NCBI GenBank assembly: GCA_031429105.1
Contig: JANOYV010000052.1
Span: 23,363 to 87,362 of the forward strand
Length of the DNA stretch: 64,000 nt
From: JAKFWF01 sp031429105
GTDB taxonomy: Bacteria > Pseudomonadota > Alphaproteobacteria > Rhizobiales > Hyphomicrobiaceae
Direction of reading: 5' to 3'
How positions within the stretch are numbered: position 1 is the first letter of the stretch; each line of letters begins with the position of its first letter. A program made the translations under genes and the position numbers. The notes beneath the pieces were generated by a model. It did no database searches, was not told where the DNA came from, and worked only from the letters and a program-made list of their open reading frames with translations. Below, piece by piece: positions 16,480 to 28,907 of the stretch.

Positions 16480-17520
16480 ATGCCAGCAGACATGAAGCCA
16501 AATCTCGCCAGTGCCCGTCGCCGAGATGATGATGACCACGTCCAATCCCGCCACATATCGCTTCGCGCCGTGACTGAACCTTCGGTCGCTCAACCGTCAG
16601 TGGTAGTCGCTCAAGGCACTACACTGCAACCAATCAAGAATTCGGAGCTGACCGTCAATTTGACAGCAGCGCTGGTGTCTGTGTCACAAGATGCACCCAT
16701 GGTTCTCACAACCACGTCTCTAGGGACCGATGTACTGCCGTCGGCCCGCTATCCGACGGCCAGCCAAATATCTTTGGACGCGTGCCTGCGCCAAGGCGTT
16801 GCCGATCAAACTGGATCCGAGCTTGGCCATGCTGAGCAACTGCAAACCTTTGCCGATCGGACAAACGGCCTGGCGATTGGTTATTTGGCACTAACCCGCC
16901 CGGCCCAAAGCATCGGGACAACAGCCGTTTGGCGCGGCTGGTATGACTACCTTCCCTGGGAGGACTGGCGCGCTGGTAAGCCCAAACTACTGGCAGCCGC
17001 CTTTGAGCAACGGCTACGCAACTGGTCAATGGAACCAATCGGTGCCGCCGATAGTCACCACAGCTTACCGCGTGCAGACCGGGTGCGCTTGGCCTTCGGA
17101 CTTGATCGCGTGCCTTGGAACGAAGAACGTGTCGTTGATCGCTTCGACCTACTCTGCGACGTCGGCTTAATGGGCACGTCTGAGTTGCCTAGTCGCGCGA
17201 TGCGGCTAGATCATTTGCGGGTCCTCGCCAGTGCCATTGGTCGCCTGCGTGCTCGCTTAAAAGTGCGACCACTGGTATTCGAGTTGATGGACGACGAGTT
17301 CACGCTCTTTGAATTGCAAAAGACCGTCGAAGCGGTGCTTGGACCACATCTGCACAAGCAGAATTTCAGGCGCCTGGTTGAAAGCGCAGGATTGGTCGAG
17401 GCGACCGGTGAAGTGCGCTCGAAGACAGGTGGGCGTCCAGCCAAACTGTTCCGGTTTCGGCGCGAAGTATTGATGGAGCGGCCAGCACCGGGTTTCCGGG
17501 TTCACGCCCAACGGCTATAA
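16480..17520 (+). CDS. NrtR-like regulator with degenerate Nudix domain and winged helix
   Basis: This 346-residue protein resembles NrtR-type NAD regulators, in which a Nudix-like sensor is fused to a winged-helix DNA-binding domain. In the sensor part the Nudix box is lost: the region reads SLDACLRQGVADQTGSELG, without the RE..EE residues. The typical phrase AEQLQTFADRTN follows. The carboxy third (about 245-330) contains FTLFELQKTVEAVLG and KQNFRRLVESAG, then RPAKLFRF, matching the winged-helix part. The first 50 residues are low complexity. I start at 16480 because GGAGG lies at 16470-16474. NrtR binds ADP-ribose and represses NAD synthesis genes; no nad gene is in this window, so the target is unknown. 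Confidence 0.8.
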   Translation: MPADMKPNLASARRRDDDDHVQSRHISLRAVTEPSVAQPSVVVAQGTTLQPIKNSELTVNLTAALVSVSQDAPMVLTTTSLGTDVLPSARYPTASQISLDACLRQGVADQTGSELGHAEQLQTFADRTNGLAIGYLALTRPAQSIGTTAVWRGWYDYLPWEDWRAGKPKLLAAAFEQRLRNWSMEPIGAADSHHSLPRADRVRLAFGLDRVPWNEERVVDRFDLLCDVGLMGTSELPSRAMRLDHLRVLASAIGRLRARLKVRPLVFELMDDEFTLFELQKTVEAVLGPHLHKQNFRRLVESAGLVEATGEVRSKTGGRPAKLFRFRREVLMERPAPGFRVHAQRL

Positions 17521-17625
17521 TCGGCGCGGCGTAGCAACAGTACGAGCATTGGCATTACCGCGCAGCTTTCGATATAGCTCGCGGTAGGCCGCTCGACAGG
17601 GCCCACGAAGCATATTCCGGGGTCC

Positions 17626-19197
17626 ATGCCAGATTCAGTTGCAAACAGTCGCGCGGCTAGATCAGCGTTGACGACAATCTATGTGTTCGCAGCCGTGTTG
17701 GCAGGTGCCCTCGTCCTGACGCTTGGGCTACGAGCACCAAGTTTCGTTCACCATGACACCAGCGAAGTGGTGATGTGGGGCCAAAGTGGCTGGGCTGCCG
17801 GTTTTTGGAAGCACCCTCCCTTCCTGCCGTGGCTAAGTCGGATCTGGTTCTCAATAGCGCCGATGGGCACGCTCGGCCTTGCCCTGCTGACGGCGCTCAA
17901 TATGACCGTTTCAGCGTGGGCGGTTTGGCGCATTACACTGCTTACAACCGATCCAGCGGATGGAACGCCGATCGTAGAGCGCAACCGAACCGGAGACATA
18001 CAGATCGGTTTCACAGCCGTCGTACTCTTGGTTTTTCTTCCCTTCGCTTCAGTCATGGCGATCAAGCTTAACCACAATTCAGTATTGATTAGTTTGTGGC
18101 CGCTGACCGTGTTGGCGTTTTTGCGGGCGCTCGATCGGCCAACAATGATCCGTGGTGCGCTGTTTGGCGTGGTGGCAGCGCTTGCTGTGCTGGCGAAGTA
18201 CTATTCACTTTTGCTGCTCGCTGGCTGCATCGCAGCGTCGTTTGCAGTGCCAGCGCGCGCATGGCGGTTCTATCGAGCGCCTGCGCCCTACGTTGCCGTT
18301 GCAGCATTTCTGCTTGCCATGACGCCGCATATTTTATGGATGCTAGATCGAACAGCATCGCCCCTTGGTTATGCCTTGAAGGCTGGCGCTGCCGACCCGG
18401 TTGCAGCCACCCGCGGCCCGGCGATGGCGCTGACATTCGCTACGCAAACGCCCTTGTTGCTTGCCCCGATGCTGCTCATCGCGTGGCTCATTTGGTGCGC
18501 GCGAACGAGTTCATCGGCTCCGATTCACGTGCACCGCCACGAGCGTGCACTGATCATCCTGACGGTCATGCCTTATTTGCTGACGATCATTATGGTTCTA
18601 TTTTTCAACCTGCGCGGCGCGGTCGCCTGGGCCATGCCGCTGTTTGTTTGCGTGCCGGCGATCGTCGCTGTCCGCATCGGGCCGATCCCTGACCGATGGC
18701 GGCAGCTCATGCCCCGCGTTGCCGTGGCGGTTCTAATCGGCGTTGTCATTGCCGGGCAGATCGGCGTTCGATTGGCCGTTCAACGAGGTGCCGACGGCGT
18801 CTCCGAGCCGCGCCGGGAAATCGCTGAAGCGATCACGCAGCTGTGGCACACCAGCGAAACAACCAAACTGCCCATCGTGGCTGGCGACAACCGCCTGACA
18901 TCGGCGGCGGTGATTTTCTCACCCGACCACCCGCAAGGCTGGCCGAGCTTTAGTGCAACGCAAGCGCCCTGGATCGACGCCAAGGCTGCTGCACAATCGG
19001 GATACATCGCCGTATGCCGCCCAGCAGATTCAGCTTGTATCGACTTGGCGCTGAAAGCTGCCAACGGTCGAGCGACGCGCTGCACCTTAAAGCGCAAGGT
19101 CCAGCATTTGGGCGCAGCAGGACCCATGTTTGAAGCGGCGATTTTCATTGTGCGGCCTGAAACGTCGACAAAGTCGCCTGTATGCCCACCTGAATGA
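17626..19197 (+). CDS. GT39-type membrane glycosyltransferase (ArnT/PMT superfamily)
   Basis: This 523-residue membrane protein has about ten to twelve hydrophobic segments. The first periplasmic loop carries DTSEVVMWGQSGWAAGFWKHPPFLPWL, where the acidic residues and the KHPP phrase match the catalytic loop of ArnT/PMT-type enzymes that use polyprenyl-phosphate sugars. The C-terminal 130 residues are soluble and probably periplasmic. The family modifies lipid A, other lipids or proteins with sugars. No arn genes are near, so the acceptor is unknown. The gene stands alone between the NrtR-like regulator and a small membrane protein gene. Confidence 0.86.
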   Translation: MPDSVANSRAARSALTTIYVFAAVLAGALVLTLGLRAPSFVHHDTSEVVMWGQSGWAAGFWKHPPFLPWLSRIWFSIAPMGTLGLALLTALNMTVSAWAVWRITLLTTDPADGTPIVERNRTGDIQIGFTAVVLLVFLPFASVMAIKLNHNSVLISLWPLTVLAFLRALDRPTMIRGALFGVVAALAVLAKYYSLLLLAGCIAASFAVPARAWRFYRAPAPYVAVAAFLLAMTPHILWMLDRTASPLGYALKAGAADPVAATRGPAMALTFATQTPLLLAPMLLIAWLIWCARTSSSAPIHVHRHERALIILTVMPYLLTIIMVLFFNLRGAVAWAMPLFVCVPAIVAVRIGPIPDRWRQLMPRVAVAVLIGVVIAGQIGVRLAVQRGADGVSEPRREIAEAITQLWHTSETTKLPIVAGDNRLTSAAVIFSPDHPQGWPSFSATQAPWIDAKAAAQSGYIAVCRPADSACIDLALKAANGRATRCTLKRKVQHLGAAGPMFEAAIFIVRPETSTKSPVCPPE

Positions 19198-19339
19198 ACG
19201 ATTAAAGTTTACGTTGATTCAATGATTTATTGGATCGTCAGCACACTTGTTTCCGCCATAGTTGCATCCCACTTCTTGCTGTGCCACCTGATGTTCAACA
19301 GTGACGTGGCACAGCGCCCGCGAACTGGAGAGGGCCAGC

Positions 19340-19558
19340 ATGGTCAAGTGGATTGTCATCTGGGGACTTGTGGCCATCGCGTCAGCGATCGCCGCTGGTA
19401 TTCTCGCTGGCGTAAAACGCCGTGACCACTCCTTCTGGGCCGCTTGGTCGTTCGTCCTACCACCAATGGTCATCGTCCTCCTGTTGATGCCAAAAAACCA
19501 GGGCAGAAAGCCGCGTCGCCGCAGCCTCGATGAGGAAGACGCAGCGAACGCCGACTAG
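19340..19558 (+). CDS. Small two-helix membrane protein of unknown function
   Basis: This 72-residue protein consists of one hydrophobic segment (WIVIWGLVAIASAIAAGILAG), a short basic loop (VKRRDHSFW), a second segment (FVLPPMVIVLLLMP), and a basic then acidic tail. A strong Shine-Dalgarno (GGAGAGGG) sits just before the ATG at 19340. The frame is open upstream, but that part does not look coding. Its TAG stop and the stop of the convergent ppdK gene share the palindrome CTAG at 19555-19558. I do not recognise a family. Confidence 0.68.
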   Translation: MVKWIVIWGLVAIASAIAAGILAGVKRRDHSFWAAWSFVLPPMVIVLLLMPKNQGRKPRRRSLDEEDAANAD

Positions 19559-22275
19559 CCCTCTTTCATTGTCGCCTTGCCTGAGATGGCTGCTTGAGCG
19601 GCAGCTAACCGAGCCACCGGCACGCGGAACGGCGAGCATGACACGTAGTCGAGGCCGACCTCCTGACAGAAGGCGACGGAGGCTGGGTCGCCGCCATGTT
19701 CGCCGCAAATCCCAAGTTTGATGTTGGGGCGAACTTTGCGGCCGCGCTCGCAGCCCATGCGGACAAGCTCACCGACGCCGTCGATGTCGATCGACACGAA
19801 CGGATCCACATCGAAAATTCCGGCACCTGAGTAGTTACTCAGAATTGGTGCGGCGTCGTCGCGCGACAGCCCAAGGCAGGTTTGCGTCAGATCGTTGGTC
19901 CCGAACGAGAAGAACTCCGCTCCTCCTTCGCCTCCCGCGATTTCGGCGGCCTTCAGACACGCGCGCGGTAGCTCGATCATGGTGCCAATCTGATACGTGA
20001 GCTTGGTGCCGGTTTCACTTTCCACAGCCTTCGCCATCGCAATGATGAGATCGCGGATCATGTCGTATTCCTTTCGGAACGCGACCAACGGGATCATCAC
20101 CTCTGGCATCACCGCCTTGCCGGTTTTCTTTTGCACCGCGACTTGCGCTTCAAAAATTGCACGGGCCTGCATTTCGGTAATTTCCGGATAGCGCACGCCA
20201 AGGCGACACCCACGAAACCCCAGCATCGGATTGATCTCGTGCAGTTCGGCAACACGCTCCTGCACGCGTTTCAATGGCACGCCCAATTCCTTGGCGACCG
20301 CTGCCGCTTCCGATTCACCGTGCGGCAGGAACTCGTGCAGCGGCGGATCAAGCAGGCGGATTGTCACTGGCAAGCCGGTCATGATCTCGAACAGACCTTC
20401 GAAATCGCGGCGCTGCATCGGCAATATTTTCGCCAAAGCCTTGCGGCGACCGGTCTCGTCGAGCGCCACGATCATCTCGCGCATGGCGAGGATGCGGTCT
20501 TCCTCGAAGAACATATGTTCGGTCCGACACAGGCCGATGCCTTCGGCTCCGAACTCGCGGGCTTGGGCAGCATCGCGCGGGGTATCGGCGTTGGCGCGCA
20601 CTTTCATGGTGCGGGCAGCGTCGGCCCAGGTCATCAGCACGCCGAAGTCGCCGGACAATTCCGGGCGGCGCATTTTGACGAGGCCCTTCAGCACTTCGCC
20701 CGTGCTGCCATCGATCGTGATCTGGTCGCCACGCTTGAACAGTTGGCCCATGACCGTCATCGTCTGCGCCTTGAGATCGATGCGCAGCGCACCAGCCCCT
20801 GACACGCAGGGGCGGCCCATGCCACGCGCAACAACCGCTGCATGGCTCGTCATGCCGCCCCTTGCGGTCAAAATGCCCGCGGCCGCGTGCATGCCGTGGA
20901 TATCTTCGGGGCTCGTTTCGATGCGCACCAGGATGACGTCGCGGCCCTGGCCTTTCAGCGTCTCGGCATCGTCGGCATCGAATACGATTTCACCCGATGC
21001 AGCGCCCGGCGACGCCGGCAAGCCGGTTGCGATCACGGTTTTGGTGGCTGTCGGATCGATCGTTGGATGCAACAGCTGATCAAGCCCGCCGGCATCGATC
21101 CGCATCACCGCCTCGTCGCGCGTGAGCACGCCTTCGTTCGCCAGATCAACCGCGATCTTCAAGGCGGCAGCTGTCGTGCGCTTGCCCGACCTTGTCTGCA
21201 ACATCCATAGCTTGCCATTTTGGATGGTGAACTCGATGTCCTGCATATCGCGATAACGGCCCTCGAGCTTGGCGAAGACGGCAGTCAATTCCTTGAACGT
21301 GCCCGGCATGATCGCTTCGAGCGATGGCGCCTTATCACCAGCATCGATGCGCGCGACTTCGGTCAGGCTCTGCGGCGTGCGGATGCCGGCAACCACATCC
21401 TCGCCTTGAGCGTTGACCAGGAACTCGCCGTATAATGCCTTTTCCCCGGTCGAGGGATTGCGGGTGAAGGCAACGCCCGTCGCCGAGGTCTCGCCCATGT
21501 TGCCAAACACCATCGCCTGCACGTTGACGGCGGTGCCCCAACTATCGGGAATGTTATGCAAGCGACGGTAGGTGTTTGCACGCGCATTTTGCCAGGAGCC
21601 GAACACCGCCGAGATCGCGCCCCACAGCTGCTCCGACGTCGATTGCGGGAACGGCTTCCCCGATTCACGCAACACGGCGGCCTTGTATTCGCCGATCACC
21701 TTTTGCCAATCGGCAGCATCGAGCTCGGTGTCACCAGATTTGCCGGTGAGGTTCTTGTGGTTGTCGAGGATGTCGTCGAACACGCCGTGATCGACCTCAA
21801 GCACCACGTCTGAGTACATCTGGATGAAGCGGCGATAGCTGTCGTAGGCGAAGCGCTCGTTCTTGGAGCCGACGGCCAGCCCCTTCACAGTCTCGTCGTT
21901 GAGGCCAAGATTGAGGATCGTATCCATCATGCCAGGCATCGAGGCACGCGCGCCGGAACGCACCGACACCAGCAGCGGGTTCGTCGCATCGCCGAACGTG
22001 GCGCCGACCGCCTGCCCGACGTGGGCGATGGCAGCCTTCACCTGAGCCTCAAGCTCGGTCGGCCATTTGTGGTCATTGGCGTAGTAGGCCGTGCACACAT
22101 CCGTGGTTATGGTGAAGCCGGGCGGCACCGGCAGCCCCAAACTCGCCATTTCGGCTAGGTTCGCGCCTTTGCCGCCGAGGAGGTTTTTCATGCTTGCATC
22201 GCCGTCGCTGCGGCCGGCGCCAAACAGGTAGACCCACTTGGGCGAGGCGCTTGAAGGCGTGGGCTTCGTGCTCAT
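19555..22275 (-). CDS. ppdK: Pyruvate, phosphate dikinase
   Basis: PpdK interconverts pyruvate, ATP and phosphate with phosphoenolpyruvate, AMP and pyrophosphate. The 906-residue protein shows the three expected parts: an N-terminal nucleotide-binding domain (LLGGKGANLAEMASLGLPVPPGF), a central swivelling domain with the phosphorylated histidine in GGMTSHAAVVARGMGRP, and a C-terminal PEP-binding barrel ending with the catalytic cysteine in YVSCSPFRVPVARLAAAQA. I start at MSTKPTPSS (22275) with GGGAG upstream rather than at the longer frame start. Because hppA in the same window hydrolyses pyrophosphate, the two could be linked through pyrophosphate balance, but that is only inference. Confidence 0.97.
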   Translation of the reverse strand: MSTKPTPSSASPKWVYLFGAGRSDGDASMKNLLGGKGANLAEMASLGLPVPPGFTITTDVCTAYYANDHKWPTELEAQVKAAIAHVGQAVGATFGDATNPLLVSVRSGARASMPGMMDTILNLGLNDETVKGLAVGSKNERFAYDSYRRFIQMYSDVVLEVDHGVFDDILDNHKNLTGKSGDTELDAADWQKVIGEYKAAVLRESGKPFPQSTSEQLWGAISAVFGSWQNARANTYRRLHNIPDSWGTAVNVQAMVFGNMGETSATGVAFTRNPSTGEKALYGEFLVNAQGEDVVAGIRTPQSLTEVARIDAGDKAPSLEAIMPGTFKELTAVFAKLEGRYRDMQDIEFTIQNGKLWMLQTRSGKRTTAAALKIAVDLANEGVLTRDEAVMRIDAGGLDQLLHPTIDPTATKTVIATGLPASPGAASGEIVFDADDAETLKGQGRDVILVRIETSPEDIHGMHAAAGILTARGGMTSHAAVVARGMGRPCVSGAGALRIDLKAQTMTVMGQLFKRGDQITIDGSTGEVLKGLVKMRRPELSGDFGVLMTWADAARTMKVRANADTPRDAAQAREFGAEGIGLCRTEHMFFEEDRILAMREMIVALDETGRRKALAKILPMQRRDFEGLFEIMTGLPVTIRLLDPPLHEFLPHGESEAAAVAKELGVPLKRVQERVAELHEINPMLGFRGCRLGVRYPEITEMQARAIFEAQVAVQKKTGKAVMPEVMIPLVAFRKEYDMIRDLIIAMAKAVESETGTKLTYQIGTMIELPRACLKAAEIAGGEGGAEFFSFGTNDLTQTCLGLSRDDAAPILSNYSGAGIFDVDPFVSIDIDGVGELVRMGCERGRKVRPNIKLGICGEHGGDPASVAFCQEVGLDYVSCSPFRVPVARLAAAQAAISGKATMKEG

Positions 22276-22493
22276 GAGTTGCGGCTCCCGTGCAGGCAAT
22301 GGTGCGATGCGTCGTGCCCGTCCATACAAGGCCAGCCAAAGAGTCGCAAACGGCATCGTGACGCGATGGGCTGGGGGGGGCTCGTGTGGGAGAGGAGATT
22401 CAGCAGCGGCGATGTGTCGTGGTCGAAGGCCGCGACCTACGGAACCCCGCAGTGCTATGGATTCGCATCTATAACTGGACCCAGCGCACGCCG

Positions 22494-23504
22494 ATGAAGC
22501 TCACAAGCACGGGAATATGGACATGCCTTGCGGCGGCAATGACGATCTTTGCGCTCCCGGCTGTCGCGCAAGTGCCGGGATCCTCGCATCCCCTTGTGGG
22601 CAAGATCTTCGACACGCGGACGGGAGTGCTCACGGAACTGAGCGACCAAGCGCTGATCCCGAAATTGTTCCCCTGCGGCGCGATCACGCTACTGGGTGAA
22701 GTGCATGACAATGCCGAGCATCACAAAATGCGGGGGCAGTTGTTGCAATCCGAACGCGAAGAGGGTGGCGGGATGCGGCACAACTGCGGCAGTCCGGCAT
22801 TTGTATTCGAGCATCTGAGCGTTGATCAGCAAGCCACTCTGGAGCAGTTTTTTAAAGAACCACGCCGAGGTAGCCACGGCACGGATAGAATGATCTCATC
22901 ACTGTTTTGGAGACTCGATCAGACAAACTCCGGTTGGCAATTGGGACTTCTTCGCCCGTTGTTTCAGCAAGCAATTCGCCCTGGCGGCAGGCTTGTACCC
23001 GGAAACCCAAAGACGGAGACAACAATAAAAGTAGCCAAGCAAGGCATCAATGCACTCGAGCCGGTTACCGTGTCGGCTATGGCCCTCGACAAACCGCTTG
23101 CCTCAGACCTCCAGGATGACCTCCTCACCGAACTCGAAGCGAGTCATTGCGGCCTGATGCCTAAGTCGGCATTCGGCAATATGGCCGCAGCCCAACGCTA
23201 TCGCGATGCCTTCATGGCAGACGTCGCGCTCAAGGCTACCGAAGCATCTGGCAACGTCGTGATGTTCGCTGGCAACGGCCACGTCCGCACCGACCGCGGC
23301 GTGCCGTGGTACATCCAACAACGCGCACCGAACCAGAAAGTCATCGCCGTCGCCTTCGTCGAAACCGAGGACGGCAAAACCGACCCCGCCACCTACGGCC
23401 CACGCGATCCAGCTGGCAAACCTGCCGCCGACTACATCGCTTTCGCCCTGCCTGCAAAACGCGAAGACCCGTGCGCGCAAATGCGCAGCGGCATGAAAAA
23501 GTAG
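22494..23504 (+). CDS. ChaN-like haem-binding periplasmic protein
   Basis: This 336-residue protein starts with a signal peptide (LAAAMTIFALPAVAQ). The mature part matches the ChaN/TIKI fold: LLGEVHDNAEHHKMRGQ near residue 65-80 and, towards the end, MFAGNGHVRTDRGVPWYI, which together place the histidines expected of the family. ChaN of Campylobacter binds haem and is thought to take part in iron uptake. The signal peptide ends in AVAQ without a lipobox cysteine, so it is probably soluble rather than a lipoprotein. It is divergent from ppdK; the 218 bases between hold both promoters and a run of eight G residues. The haem role is family knowledge and was not tested here. Confidence 0.82.
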   Translation: MKLTSTGIWTCLAAAMTIFALPAVAQVPGSSHPLVGKIFDTRTGVLTELSDQALIPKLFPCGAITLLGEVHDNAEHHKMRGQLLQSEREEGGGMRHNCGSPAFVFEHLSVDQQATLEQFFKEPRRGSHGTDRMISSLFWRLDQTNSGWQLGLLRPLFQQAIRPGGRLVPGNPKTETTIKVAKQGINALEPVTVSAMALDKPLASDLQDDLLTELEASHCGLMPKSAFGNMAAAQRYRDAFMADVALKATEASGNVVMFAGNGHVRTDRGVPWYIQQRAPNQKVIAVAFVETEDGKTDPATYGPRDPAGKPAADYIAFALPAKREDPCAQMRSGMKK

Positions 23505-23511
23505 TCCTGAA

Positions 23512-23612
23512 CGTAGTTAGGTTAGCGCCGCCACTTCGGCGCGTAACCCAACATTTCACGCGTGCCGCAAACCGTTGGGTTACGGCGCAAGGGGGCGCCT
23601 AACCCAACCTAC
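23512..23612. repeat. Intergenic inverted-repeat element (GTTGGGTTA type)
   Basis: Two hairpins follow each other between the ChaN-like gene and carB. The first pairs GGTTAGCGCCG (23520-23530) with CGGCGCGTAACC (23537-23548). The second pairs GTTGGGTTACGGCGC (23574-23588) with GGCGCCTAACCCAAC (23594-23608). The outer sequences GTAGTTAGGTTA and TAACCCAACCTAC also face each other. This matches a dispersed repeat found between genes in many proteobacteria and cyanobacteria. It has no coding capacity and may be a non-autonomous mobile repeat. Confidence 0.82.
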
Positions 23613-23677
23613 AACCTGTGGCTCGTTGATCATCCCCGCTAGTCAAGTCTGCTGCACTGCACTAAGAAGCGCGCACC

Positions 23678-26968
<3,291 letters not shown>

Positions 26969-26977
26969 CGACCGGCG

Positions 26978-27002
26978 CTGCCGACCGTATAACATTCGGC
27001 AG
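26978..27002. terminator. Short hairpin after carB (weak terminator candidate)
   Basis: CTGCCGA (26978-26984) pairs with TCGGCAG (26996-27002) across an 11-base loop, ten bases after the carB stop. No T tract follows, so it is not a classical intrinsic terminator. It may only slow polymerase or protect the 3' end, leaving partial readthrough into greA. Confidence 0.35.
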
Positions 27003-27121
27003 TGCACAAACGGCTTCGCCGTCGGCTGGTACCCGTGAAGGTACTGGTCAAACCCCGCTATTTGCGTGAAACTACCAAACGAGCCCGGCAAGTGGCCAGG
27101 CAGACTAGGGAGATTGATACC

Positions 27122-27601
27122 ATGGCAATGGAAAAGGTGCCGATGACGGCTGAGGGCCATGAAAAGCTCGTCGCCGAGTTGCAGCGCCTCAAATCTGAGG
27201 AGCGGCCGCGCATCATTCAGGCAATTGCCGAGGCGCGCGCGCACGGCGACCTGTCGGAAAATGCCGAGTATCACGCCGCCAAGGAACAGCAGGGCTTGAA
27301 CGAAGCCCGCGTGTCCGATTTTGAAGACAAACTGTCGCGCGCCGATGTCATCGATATCAGTAAGATGTCCGGCACCACGGTGAAGTTTGGCGCGACGGTA
27401 TCGCTGCTCGATCAGGATACCGAGGAAAAGGTCAAATACAAGATCGTCGGCGAACTCGAAGCCAACGTGCGCGATGGTAAGGTCTCAATTGCCTCGCCGA
27501 TTGCCCGCGCGCTGATCGGCAAATCCAAGGGCGAAACCGCCGAAGTGACCACGCCAAAGGGCTCGAAGTCCTACGAAGTAATAAAGGTCGAGTGGAAGTG
27601 A
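27122..27601 (+). CDS. greA: Transcription elongation factor GreA
   Basis: GreA reactivates backtracked RNA polymerase by stimulating cleavage of the extruded transcript. The 159-residue protein has the full family layout. The N-terminal coiled coil has the tip acidic residues in HGDLSENAEYHAAKEQQ, and the C-terminal FKBP-like domain contains VKYKIVGELEANVRDGKVSIASPIARALIGKSKG. AGGGAG lies 10 bases upstream of the ATG. It sits just after carB on the same strand, an arrangement seen widely in alphaproteobacteria. Confidence 0.98.
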   Translation: MAMEKVPMTAEGHEKLVAELQRLKSEERPRIIQAIAEARAHGDLSENAEYHAAKEQQGLNEARVSDFEDKLSRADVIDISKMSGTTVKFGATVSLLDQDTEEKVKYKIVGELEANVRDGKVSIASPIARALIGKSKGETAEVTTPKGSKSYEVIKVEWK

Positions 27602-27662
27602 CACGACTTGCCGGGTGACCGGCTACATGTGATTGGTCGCATCGGGCAGGCAATTCAGTTAC

Positions 27663-28904
27663 GTGAGCACAGACCAGGCAGCAGCCAGAATCCCGACGTC
27701 ACCGTTCGCCATACGCAGTTTTCGTCTGTATTGGGCCGCGCGATTTCTTGCCTCGTTCGCGGTGCAGATCATCATCGTCGCGGTTGGTTGGCAATTGTAC
27801 GAGGCGACCCGCGATCCGTTCCTGCTCGGCATGGTTGGCCTCGCCGAATTTCTTCCAGCCATTCTGCTCGTGCTCGCCACCGGCGCAGTGGCTGACCGCT
27901 TTGATCGTCTGAACATCGGCGCATTGTGCATTGCCGCCGAAGCAGCGTGTGCTGCGGCTTTGCTGTGGATTTTCCTGGCAGGCGGCACGCCGCTTCTGCC
28001 GATTTTCACGGTTTTGGTTGGTATCGGCATTGCCCGCGCCTTCATGGGACCAGCCCTGCAGTCAGTGGTTTCTGGCCTGGTGCCAGCGGATGTTCTGCCA
28101 GCTGCAATCGCCTGGAATACATCTCTTTGGCAGATCGGCAGCATCACCGGACCGATGGCTGGCGGTCTGCTGTACGGTATCGGCGGCGAGATCGCCTATG
28201 GCGTGGCCGCCCTGTTGCTGCTGGCATCGCTGATCCTGATCCAGATGGTGCCGCGCACCGCCACAACCCGGGCGACGTCAGCCCAGCGCCCATCACTCGA
28301 AACTTTGTTTGGCGGGTTTCGCTACGTATTGAGCCAACTCGTAATCCTGGGCGCGGTTTCGCTTGATCTGTTCGCTGTACTACTCGGCGGGGCGACCGCA
28401 CTCATGCCAGCCTTTGCCCGCGATATTCTTGATGTGGGGCCCTGGGGACTTGGGCTGCTGCGCGCGGCTCCCGGCGTTGGCGCAATTGTCATGGGCGTCT
28501 ATCTTGCGCGGAATCCAATCCGCAAGCGCGCCGGCTTCATCATGTTCGCCGGTGTCGGTTTGTTTGGACTGGCGACCTTAGTGTTCGGCCTGTCGAAATC
28601 AGTTTCCTTGTCAGTGGCCGCGCTCTTGGTTGCGGGCGCTGCCGACATGATCAGCGTCTACGTCCGCGAAAGCATGATCCAGTTGGCGACGCCCGACGAC
28701 CTGCGCGGTCGCGTCAACGCGGTCAACATGGTGTTTGTCGGTGCTTCAAACGAACTCGGTGCGTTTCGCGCCGGTACGATGGCCGCGTTCACCGGTGTTG
28801 TGCCAGCCGTCGTAATCGGCGGCATCGGCACGATGATCGTCGCAGCGCTGTGGCCGCGCCTGTTTCCGACGCTGGCAAAAACCGAAAAACTCGAAGGCCG
28901 ATAA
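27663..28904 (+). CDS. MFS exporter (EntS-like MFS_3 family)
   Basis: This 413-residue protein has about twelve hydrophobic segments. The family motif between segments 2 and 3 reads GAVADRFDRLNI, and the first segment begins FRLYWAARFLASFAVQIIIVAVGWQLYEAT, typical of the MFS_3 group that includes the enterobactin exporter EntS. The phrase MIQLATPDDLRGRVNAVNMVFVGASNELGAF is also characteristic. The substrate is unknown, and no siderophore synthesis genes are nearby. I prefer a GTG start at 27663 giving MSTDQAAARI; the frame is open to a TTG at 27633. The gene ends three bases before the stop of the convergent Lrp gene. Confidence 0.88.
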   Translation: MSTDQAAARIPTSPFAIRSFRLYWAARFLASFAVQIIIVAVGWQLYEATRDPFLLGMVGLAEFLPAILLVLATGAVADRFDRLNIGALCIAAEAACAAALLWIFLAGGTPLLPIFTVLVGIGIARAFMGPALQSVVSGLVPADVLPAAIAWNTSLWQIGSITGPMAGGLLYGIGGEIAYGVAALLLLASLILIQMVPRTATTRATSAQRPSLETLFGGFRYVLSQLVILGAVSLDLFAVLLGGATALMPAFARDILDVGPWGLGLLRAAPGVGAIVMGVYLARNPIRKRAGFIMFAGVGLFGLATLVFGLSKSVSLSVAALLVAGAADMISVYVRESMIQLATPDDLRGRVNAVNMVFVGASNELGAFRAGTMAAFTGVVPAVVIGGIGTMIVAALWPRLFPTLAKTEKLEGR

Positions 28905-28907
28905 CCG

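Noticed and set aside
19222..19425. Small plus-strand frame starting MIYWIVSTLVSAIV
   Set aside because: It is hydrophobic at first but then runs through the next gene in another frame with no conserved features and no good ribosome-binding site.
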